Source: Aradus depressus
Lineage: Eukaryota > Arthropoda > Insecta > Hemiptera > Aradidae
Assembly (NCBI GenBank): GCA_963662175.1
Contig: OY759224.1
Span: 36,217,489 to 36,281,488, forward strand
Direction of reading: 5' to 3'
DNA length: 64,000 bases
Shown here one piece after another: positions 55,761 through 64,000 of the stretch. The notes under the pieces are model-generated. The model saw nothing but the letters and a program-made list of their open reading frames with translations, ran no database searches and was not told the DNA's origin. The translations under genes were made by a program, and so were the position numbers. Each line of letters opens with the position of its first letter. Position 1 is the stretch's first letter.

Positions 55761-56029
55761 CTGAAACAGATGTATGACAATTAATATAGTGAAATATATA
55801 CAAGCACCCTCGTGGGAAATGAGACCTCACAGCACAAATTGCTAGTCATTGACAAACGGTGCCGACATGTTTCATTTTATGATTTAATGTCAGTAAATAT
55901 AGAATATAGGTCGTACTAGTGACACCGATTCTTCATATTTTCTGAAAAATCATTAATACAGCAAAGCGGTAGATAGGCTTCAACCAGATACGATAATAGG
56001 CTAACATAAGTAAAGATGAAAATTTGTTC

Positions 56030-56150
56030 TGATTCTTAAAATATGATGGTCCATGTAGTACCGATTCTTAAAATATGGTGGTCCATGTAGTACCGATTCT
56101 TCGAAATATGGTGGTCCATGTAGTACCGATTCTTCATATTTTCTGAAAAA
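56030..56150. repeat. ~32-bp tandem repeat, three copies
   Basis: 'atggtggtccatgtagtacc' recurs three times, bounded by 'gattcttcatattttctgaa', which also lies at 55927. Confidence 0.85.
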
Positions 56151-56374
56151 GCATTAATGCAGCAATGATCACTTTATTTGTTGAACTCTTTTGAAGGTCA
56201 AAACATATTCAGGAGACCCTGAAACTTGAAAATCTGTTGAATACTCGATCTCGGATTTTCACATAAATATAATATTTGCTTATACCATAGGTATAAAAAA
56301 GTAAAAATTAATTTACCCAAATTATTTTCTGATCGGAGTACAGATATGCTGTATATATATTTGTAGAATAGGGC

Positions 56375-56450
56375 CGTGCGGGCTAGAGCCTAGGTCTTTG
56401 GTCGCATGATTCCACGACGGTTCCTCGTTCGAATCCCGTCCGCCAGAGGT
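56375..56450 (+). repeat. Possible tRNA-derived sequence
   Basis: A B-box-like CGTTCGAATCCC lies about 40 bp after GGGCTAGAGCCTAGG. It may be the head of another SINE. The arms do not form a credible functional tRNA. Confidence 0.3.
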
Positions 56451-56517
56451 TTATTTCATAAATAGAACTCCCTCTCGTATCCATGAATGATGTGTAAATA
56501 ACCAATAACAACATCCT

Positions 56518-56897
56518 TATATGAGGAGTTTGAAGCCAGAGCGGACCAACCCACAATCTTTCGGAAAATTCCTGATGTTGGCATAGGTTCCCTTTTTCAA
56601 AACCAGTGTGGATCACTTAGTTTCTTCACTTCAGTGATAGATAGCAGCACTTTAAGTTTAGTCCACAAGTATTTTGTGCATATATTTTCAAAGTCACAAT
56701 GGATCATACGGTCTTCAAAAACTTTATAGAACACAAAAAGGGATCACTCATCCAATACTATTCTAAAATTTCAAATATAAATAAATATTTGGGGCCCATT
56801 TATGGAGATAAACAAAATGTACTCAATTTTCAGTTGCCATTTTCTTCCTGTTCAGTTTCAACCAGTTGGTCCGCTCTGGCTCCAAACTCCTCATATA
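56518..56897. mobile_element. MITE with 33-bp terminal inverted repeats
   Basis: The left end 'tatatgaggagtttgaagcc' to 'ggaccaac' (56518-56550) is repeated inverted at 56865-56897 with about one mismatch. TA-rich flanks hide the target duplication. No transposase. Confidence 0.75.
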
Positions 56898-58098
56898 TTA
56901 TAATTATATAATATGGATTGTAAATGAGGCCAATTGAAAAAAAAAAAATCGATATTCGAGGAACATGATGATTTATGTTATTTTGCAGTTCTATAAAAAT
57001 AAAAATTATTAGGTATAACAATAATTGCAGATACTAGTATCCTAATATGGAACATGTGTAATGTATTCAGTAGACTGAGACTCACACTGTTTGTACGTTG
57101 ACTTTCTCCATCTTTCTTTTCTTTTACGGGGAGCTGCTAGTTTCTTTGATATCGTAGTTTTCGGTTTCGGTCAAAACTATTCATCCGATTAAGTTTAAAA
57201 TGGATGGAATCCAAAATTTTCTATTATAATATGCACTGTAACAAATTTTTTCTGTAAATATAATACATAGGTACCTAACATTTTTTGTTCAGTTTTGAAT
57301 AAAGGGGCATTATGAAAAAAAAATCGACCTACTCTTTATTTCTGTTAATCAATGTAAACCGAACCATTTTTCAAAACCAAAATGGGATAGTTTCTGTGGC
57401 TTTGAGGAGGGGAATAAATGTATCTGACTTCTGTCTCTCTCGCTCACGTGGCGTCCCATTTAGCCATCAGCTCCATAAATATTACCTATTTCAACGATAT
57501 TTGAGAATTTTTTTTATTCTATGTTGCCTCCTCATCAGTCCGAATTAAACCTAATAAAAAAAAAAAATTGGGAACACCCGAAGATTATTTTATCAAACAA
57601 TACAGAATTTCAAATTTAATTGCATTCAATTATTATTCCTAATGAATGGAAGAAAGTATGAGGCATCTCTATTAAAAGAGTGATGAATTATTTGAAGAAT
57701 GATAATGTCTGCGAAATTGTAATAGCACTGTCACTGTGGGAGGGAGTCTAGTCCGAACACTGAGGCAGTTAAGATCGTGTCTGATTCTGATTTGCTAAAA
57801 GTAGTGTTTAACAGTGAATTGTGAATTGAAAATTTGCAGATAGATTTTGTTAATTATATGTATGAAATTGTGTCAAAACTGAACTGTTCGTTCTTTCATT
57901 ATGAAAAAATATTTAATTGTTATCTTATAAGCAAACAGTGATTAAGTGCTACAACCCAAGGTCACCGTGGAGGGGGGGGGGGGGGGGGGCTGTTTACTTT
58001 TGTTGAAAGGAATACAAACTACTGGTAGAAACTCTCATTTCCTATCTTTATTATTATCTTATTTACTTTTTGCAAGATAAAATTTAATTTTTTTGAAA

Positions 58099-58251
58099 AT
58101 GAGTTCTGAATTGATTGAAGAATTAAGAAAAATTCGTACGGAACTAAAAACTGAAATAATTGATATTAGATCAAAAACTGTCTCTGGAATTAAGGAATTT
58201 ATTAAAAGTATCGATAACAGACTAAAATCAGTAGAAACAAAGGTTACCTAG
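58099..58251 (+). pseudogene. Short coiled-coil ORF1-like fragment of a LINE
   Basis: MSSELIEELRKIRTELKTEI, then SVETKVT before a TAG, and LDREVRRRNVVIY beyond it. This resembles the start of the coiled-coil ORF1 of some insect LINEs. A G tract lies upstream near 57974. The rest of 56900-58660 has no clear feature. Confidence 0.35.
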
Positions 58252-58669
58252 CTGGATCGTGAAGTGAGAAGAAGAAATGTAGTTATATATATAGTTGGAA
58301 AAATGTATACGTGACTTTCTATGTGAACGATTAGATTAAAGGTGGGATTAAAAGAACTAGATTTCGTGAAACGTTTAGGTAGAAAAGTGGAATAGTTAAA
58401 TTGAGTTTAACAATTTAACTATTCCCCTTTTTTAACACCCTATTCTATTTTCACATATACCTATGTTTGTTATTATCTGTTATTATTATAGGTTTCCACA
58501 TATATGTTATCATCTGTTATGTTTTTTAGTTTTATTCTTTACTTATTAGTCAAAGGATGTTATTTTATGTAAATTAAGAAAAATTAGTGTTTTGTCAAAT
58601 ATTTCATGATGTAGCTAACGGTAAAGCCGGGGGATTCCCTAGTTGAAGTGGCACCTTTCACCAGAGATG

Positions 58670-58996
58670 TGTGGCTGTGACGTCATACTATAATTTGTTT
58701 ACTCGTCTCTCCCATGTTTGTGTTGGACTCGGCTTGTAATGTTACCTAATAGTCCTCAGACCATCTCCTTAGACCGTCTCAAGCCTGCATTCCTTTTAGG
58801 AGATGCAACAGGTAACACTGTTGGAACACCTGCCATCTCGGATCCATCACCCCCTGAGTCTACACATCCCACTACTCAACCTGAAGACACCAAGACTCAA
58901 CCTCCAGACACCATGACGCAACCACATCATACTCGCTCTGGTCGTACCGTCCACTTTCCTAAGCGTTTCCTTACCGTTCTCACTGGGGAGGGAGTA
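58670..58996 (+). pseudogene. Ty3/gypsy remnant: LTR start fused to pol 3' end
   Basis: About 75 bp from 58670 matches the start of the LTR at 58997 with three differences, then switches abruptly into the 3' end of a pol frame: LDRLKPAFLLGDAT ... HTRSGRTVHFPKRFL. A purine-rich tract (GGGGAGGGAG) precedes the next LTR. Most of the internal element was deleted. Confidence 0.65.
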
Positions 58997-59165
58997 TGTG
59001 GCTGTGACGTCATACTATAAATTGTTTACTCGTCTCTCCCATGTTTGTGTTGTGCTCGGCTTGTAATGTTTGACTTTGTGAGTTTTGTAAAAATATATAG
59101 TGTTCTTTCTATAAAATTTTATTGTGACTAAAACCTAGAGCTTCTTAGTTAGCTCTCCAGGGAAT
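58997..59165 (+). repeat. LTR shared by two Ty3/gypsy copies
   Basis: It begins TGTGGCTGTGACGTCATAC right after a polypurine tract and is followed by a leader and gag. It therefore acts as the 3' LTR of the deleted copy on its left and the 5' LTR of the copy on its right. The 3' limit is approximate. Confidence 0.6.
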
Positions 59166-59242
59166 TCAAGCCAGCAAGTCGCCATTTTCATACGTCTAAA
59201 TCAACTGTGAGTTATAATATTTTCAAACATCCTTGTTTTACT

Positions 59243-59800
59243 ATGTCTGACGACGAAAGCAATAAGGACGCCAATGATTCCAAATCAAATGTCACTCATG
59301 AAATTAATAGAGTTTCGGTAAAAATGCCGCCTTTCTTCCGCAACAAACCAAAGGTTTGGTTTTGGCAGATTGAATCCCAATTTATAAATTCCCGAATCAC
59401 ATCCGAGCTTACAAAATATCATTATGTGGTTGGCTCGTTGGATCCAGACATCGCGGAGCAAATATCCGATTTTATGGATAAATCTGTGTCATCAACTCCT
59501 TACTCAGATCTTAAAAAAAGACTCCTGTCTGAATTTGAGGAAACTGAAGGACGCAAGGCCAAGAAACTTCTCACTGAATTACAATTAGGAGATAAAAAAC
59601 CCTCACACCTTTTGCGTGAGATGAGATCCCTTGCAGGAAGTAATGCCAATGATGAATATCTCAGGTCAATTTTCCTGGATCGTTTGCCTCATTCTGCCAA
59701 ATCTATTTTAGCTGCTAGTCACTCCGAGTCTCTGGACAATTTGGCTACAATGGCGGATCGTATTTTAGAGGTGACATCCAGTCCGTCAAGTTCCCCAACT
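59243..59800 (+). pseudogene. Ty3/gypsy gag, N-terminal part, split by a LINE
   Basis: MSDDESNKDANDSKSN starts the frame; VKMPPFFRNKPKVWFWQIES and QLGDKKPSHLLREMRSLAG are the capsid-domain signatures of this insect gypsy group. The frame stays open but is interrupted near residue 185, after EVTSSPSSS, by the LINE that follows. Confidence 0.8.
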
Positions 59801-61380
59801 CTCCACCCTCGTCCTCACTTCCTCTCCACTCAGGTGTCCCACAAGGCTCATCCCTTTCTCCGCTTCTTTTCTCTCTCTTCCTTTTGGACCTTCCTAAACA
59901 CATCAGATACTGTAAATACCATCTCTACGCTGATGACCTGCAAATTTATCTATCCTTTCACCCCTCCAACTTTCCCCTTGCTTTTTCTCAGGTATCAGAT
60001 GATATCAATTCGATATCATCATGGGCCAAACAGAACAATCTCCTTATTAATCCCGACAAGACTCAAGCAATTTTATTAGGCAACAAGAAGCTCCTCAGTA
60101 ACTTACTCGACCCCCCTCACTTAAAGCTGGACGACACCGATATTAACTACTCGACGAGAGTCAAAAACCTGGGTATCATCCTAGACCAATCCCTTTCCTG
60201 GAAAGATCACGTATCCTACATTTCCCGTAAATCATTTCAATCCCTAGCACAATTTAAACGCTCCCGTCACTCTCTATCACAAAGTTCCCGACAACTCCTC
60301 GTATCCTCCCTCATCTTTCCCCATTTCGATTACGGGTGCCTGGTCTATTATGATCTGAGCAAGGGACTTGATAACAAACTCCAACGAACCCTAAACGCTC
60401 ACATCAGGTTTGTTTTCGATGTCCCTAGAGATGCTCACATCTCGCCCTGGTACTCCGAGTTGAAATGGCTCAAACCCTCCTACCGCCGTGATTACCTCCT
60501 AGGTTCCTTCCTCTTCCAAATGTTAAAATCCAAAGAACCTTACTACCTTTACCAAATGTTCCAATTCAAGTCCTCTGTCCACCAAAGACACACCAGATCC
60601 CGTCCTTCGGACCTCTTCATCCCCTCCCATCGTTCCTCTGCCTTCCACAACTCTTTCCTTGTCCAAGCCTCCTCCCTCTGGAACTCCCTGCCTCCCCTCA
60701 TCCGTCACTCTCCTTCCATGGCCTCCTTCAAATCCTCCCTATTCCAATTCCTCCTGAATAAACAATCTTCTCCCTCTGATTAGCCTCTTATTCCCCTTCT
60801 TCCATACTTTCCCTCTCCTTAACATATTTTATTATTTTTTTTCATTGTCTTTGCTTATTTATTTTATTTATCTTTTCATCTTCATCCTCTTATTTTATTT
60901 TTTTATTTATTTTTTTCATAAGTTTTTCTTAAATTAATTTTATAGGAAGCCTGGGCTAGATTCCCTCCTCCACAAGCTTGTTTTTTATATACATACCTAC
61001 TGTTTTTTCTCTTTATTTTATTTTATCCTCTACATATTTATTTAGACATATTTATCCTATCTTGATGTCTTCTTAATGAATCTGGAATTTAACTCATTTT
61101 TTACTATTATTTTTTAAGTTTACTTATTTATTATTTATTTTTAATTTTATCATAATTATTTATTTTATTTTTATTCAATGATTTTTTTTACTTAGTTTTA
61201 TTTATTTTGCTCCTGTTTCTATCCACTGTAGCACCTTTATCCCATCACTGATATTTCATTTTATTTGTTACTCTGTCCAGTGTCTGTCATGTATTTATTC
61301 TTAGGGGACCTCGGTCCCAGAATAAAAATTTATTTTCATTTCATTTCAATTTATTTTCATTTCATTTCATTTCATTTCAA
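59800..61380 (+). mobile_element. 5'-truncated CR1/L2-like LINE inside gag
   Basis: A frame open to 60783 carries GVPQGSSLSPLLFSLFLLDL (from 59833), YADDLQIYLSF (59926), LLINPDKTQAILLG and LGIILDQSLSWKDHV, ending WNSLPPLIRHSPSMASFK. An AT-rich 3' UTR of about 530 bp follows, ending 'gacctcggtcccagaataaa' and an (ATTTC)n tail at 61335-61380. No endonuclease part. Confidence 0.8.
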
Positions 61381-61384
61381 TCAC

Positions 61385-61690
61385 TCCATGTGTGCTTCCT
61401 CAAGTGATCCCCCCTCTTCACGCGACGCATCTTCAATTAGTGATCGCTTAACCCAGTTAGAATCAATCATTCAGGAGATGTCTAATCAAATATCTCTCCT
61501 AACAACTCGAGGAAGGCCAAATTCAAGAACTAATTCTCCCCATCCTCGACAACGTTCACGTTCAAGCAAGAAATACTCCACTTGCTGGTATCATTATAAA
61601 TTTGGTAATCTGGCCAAGCATTGTGAACAACCTTGTGACTTCAAAAAAGATACATCTTCGAATGAGGGAAACGCACACGGGCCACATTAG
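61385..61690 (+). pseudogene. Ty3/gypsy gag, C-terminal part with zinc knuckle
   Basis: Resumes the gag after the LINE. ISDRLTQLESIIQEMSNQI, an Arg/Ser/Pro stretch, then CWYHYKFGNLAKHCEQPC, the atypical knuckle of this group. Stop at 61690, with protease in another frame. Confidence 0.75.
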
Positions 61691-62445
61691 AGGCGGCAGA
61701 ATGTGACCCAACTTTTAAACGCCGTCTTTTCGTCAGGGACCTACCCTCCAGCAACATATTTTTAATTGACTCAGGAGCAGATATTTCGGTAATTCCACCC
61801 TCTAAGGCGGGAAGTCTGGCAACACAGCAGAATTTTCTTTATGCAGCCAATGGGTCGCCTATTCGGACTTATGGAAAGAAGTTTCTTAAACTGGATTTGG
61901 GACTCAGAAGAAACTTCGGATGGGTTTTCACTGTAGCAGATGTCACACATCCTATAATTGGAGCTGACCTTTTAGGACATTATGGTCTTCTCATTGATCT
62001 TAAAGGAAAACGGCTAATTGATGAAGTCACTTCACTTAGCGTTCATACCAAGACCATGAATTCATCTCAACCTTCTGTTTTCACTATTTCACCTCTTCAT
62101 TAATACTCAGACCTACTTCGGAAATATCCTAATATTCTCCAGGAACGACCAACATTCAATTCTACGGTTGTAGATCATGATATTACTCATACCATTGACA
62201 CTACTGGTCCTCCTATATCAGCGAGACCTCGACGACTGCCACCGGATAAATTGATTCAGGCCAAACATGAATTTGAACAGATGTGTGCCATGGGAATTTG
62301 TCGTCCATCTAAGAGCAGCTGGTCCAGTCCTCTGCACATGGTGCCAAAAAAGGACGGTTCTTGGAGGCCTTGTGGTGATTATAGGCGCTTAAATTCCATA
62401 ACCAAGCCGGACAGATATCCTGTGCCTCATTTACACGACTTGAGA
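61670..62445 (+). pseudogene. Ty3/gypsy protease and RT start, truncated
   Basis: LFVRDLPSSNIFLIDSGADI has the aspartic protease DSG; HPIIGADLLGHYGLLID ends that domain. A TAA near 62101 breaks the frame. RT begins [20 protein letters not shown] and [20 protein letters not shown], then is cut off where Helitron sequence starts. No YxDD, RNase H or integrase remains. Confidence 0.8.
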
Positions 62446-62449
62446 TTTA

Positions 62450-63823
62450 CACGAGTGAGAGGGGGTTGTGGCGGTAGGCCTAAATATAAAGATAGTGCTG
62501 TCATTAACGGATGATCGGATTGTCATGAAATTTCACATGTAGTATTCTTAAAAGCCAAATTAAAAAATAGGTTATGTGGCGTTCATAAATTTTGAACGGT
62601 AGGGGGGGGGTTGTAAGGGGGGCCTAAATATAAAGATAGTGCTAAGTCTTGAACGAATGATCGGATTGTCATGGAATTTCATATGTAGTATTCTTAGAAG
62701 GCAAATTGAAAAAAACGCTATGTGACATCTCAAAATTTTGAATTGGAGGGGGGGTTGTGGGGAAAGGCCTAAATATAAAGATTGTGCTAAGTCATTAACG
62801 GATGATCGGATTGTTATGGAATTTCATATGTAGTATTCTTAAAGACCAAATAAAAAAATAGGGTGTGTGACGTCACAAAATCGTGAACGTGAGGGGAGAT
62901 GTGGGGGTAGGCCTAAATATAAAGATAGTGATCGGTCATTACCAGATGATCGAATTGTCATGGAATTTCATATGTAGTATTTTTAAAGGCGAAATAGAAA
63001 AATACACTATGTGACATCTCAAAAATTTGAACGGGAGGTGGGGTTGCAATGGGGGCTAAGCATAAAAATTGTTTTTGCGCAAAATTGTGAACGGAAAGGG
63101 GGTTGTGGGAGTAGGCCTAAATACGAAGATAGTGATCGGTCATTAACTGATGGTCGGATTGTCATGAAATTTCACATGTAGTATTTTTAAAAGCGAAATA
63201 GAAAAATACACTATGTGAAATCGCAAAAATTTTTACGGGAGGGGGGGGGGGGGGCTAAGCATAAAAATAATACTGACTCATTAAAGGTTCTCATGAAATT
63301 TCATATGTAGTAGTAGTAACTTCATACTAGCTGTGGTGCCCAGCGTTCCTAACTACGTTCTTGCTGTGGGGGAGTCCGCCGTTGCAAGGTACATACTAGC
63401 TGTGATGTCCAGCGTTTCTAACTACGTACTAGCTGTTGGACCCGCCGTTGCAAGGTACATACTAGCTGTGGTGCCCAGCGTTTCTAACTACGTACTAGCT
63501 GTGGGGTCCGCCGCTGCAAAGCACATGCTAGCTGTGGTCACAAGCGTTCGTAAGTACGCACTGGCTAGAACGTCCAGAGACGCTAAGTATTCACTAGCTG
63601 TGGTTTCTGCCGTTGAATGGCGCGTACTGGCTATGGTGCCCAGGGGTCCTAAAAACTTACTAGCTGGGATGTCTGCCGTTGAAGGACTATAAGCCTTATT
63701 CCGTACGAATGATTGAAAATTATAACATCATGAATTTACTGTTGAAAAATTGAATAGGATTCGAACGTGAGATATTAGGAGAAAAGTCTGAATTCCCCGG
63801 GCAACGCCGGGTATTACTGCTAG
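62450..63823 (+). mobile_element. Second minisatellite Helitron, 5' end missing
   Basis: It ends CCCCGGGCAACGCCGGGTA (perfect hairpin), then TTACTGCTAG|T, as in the 2730-3718 copy. The body has about six ~140-bp units (62483-63300; 'aaatataaagatagtg', 'tcggattgtcatggaatttc') and about ten ~30-bp units (63310-63690). It abuts the gypsy RT with no TCTATA start, so its left end was lost. Confidence 0.8.
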
Positions 63824-64000
63824 TAAATAAATAAATAGGAACAAATATATATTTATTATCTTATTTTTGGCTGGACCCCACTTCCCTAACACTCTCGGAT
63901 TTGGAAACCTCCACCACATCTATATAATGTGGTAATGATTTTGATAACTTTATCAATGTTTATCCACTCTCTGCTTGTGATGGGAGCTGGAGTGGAGGGG

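Noticed and set aside
55761..64000. nompC exon encoding ankyrin repeat 1
   Set aside because: I searched the minus strand for a GMTPLMYA-like block before DNYN and found none; the exon is probably beyond the window.
1..64000. Bacterial operons, CRISPR arrays, phage or riboswitches
   Set aside because: GT-AG introns, LINEs, SINEs and LTR elements make this animal nuclear DNA; the tandem repeats lack CRISPR spacer structure.

Overview
This window is insect nuclear DNA. It covers 55 kb of one large gene on the minus strand, nompC (TRPN1, the NOMPC mechanotransduction channel), with introns packed with transposable elements. I recognise 18 consecutive exons between 55760 and 651. All have GT..AG borders and compatible phases, and together they give 2757 bp, exactly 919 codons. 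They encode 26 ankyrin repeats. Compared from memory with the 29-repeat Drosophila protein, these are repeats 2 to 27. The start codon and first repeat lie beyond the right edge; repeats 28-29, the six membrane segments and the TRP box lie beyond the left edge. NOMPC plus Jockey, I-like, R1-like, Helitron, hAT and errantivirus-like elements point to an insect. I would guess a large-genome, hemipteran-like species, but the sequence does not prove the order.

Layout, left to right. 1-7.6 kb: window exons 18-13, a Helitron with minisatellites, a Helitron helicase remnant and a tRNA-derived SINE. 8-17.5 kb: a broken I-like LINE, then exon 12, then an apparently intact Jockey-like LINE (ORF1 and ORF2 both open), SINE pieces and an inverted-repeat element. 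17.5-27.8 kb: exons 11-4, a 400-bp C-rich minisatellite and R1-like LINE tails. 28-36.3 kb: a SINE and a 7.1-kb LTR retrotransposon with near-identical LTRs, a Lys-type primer-binding site, an open gag, a -1 slippery site and a short pol that lacks its enzymes. 36.3-55.8 kb: exons 3-1 separated by a 17.7-kb intron holding SINEs, a perfect 63-bp palindrome, hAT-like elements, a foldback element and a 2.8-kb long-TIR transposon carrying a decayed PIN/XPG-like, cysteine-rich gene. 55.8-64 kb: upstream intron or flank with MITEs and a nested Ty3/gypsy element interrupted by a LINE and cut by a second Helitron.

The only host gene I can support is nompC. All other coding matter is transposon-derived. 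Two themes stand out. Several insertions and filler sequences sit 17-60 bp downstream of 5' splice sites, and two introns carry short copies of fragments of the exon just upstream. The best candidate for an under-described system is the long-TIR element at 51377-54147. Family names and the Drosophila comparison are from memory; no database search was possible.
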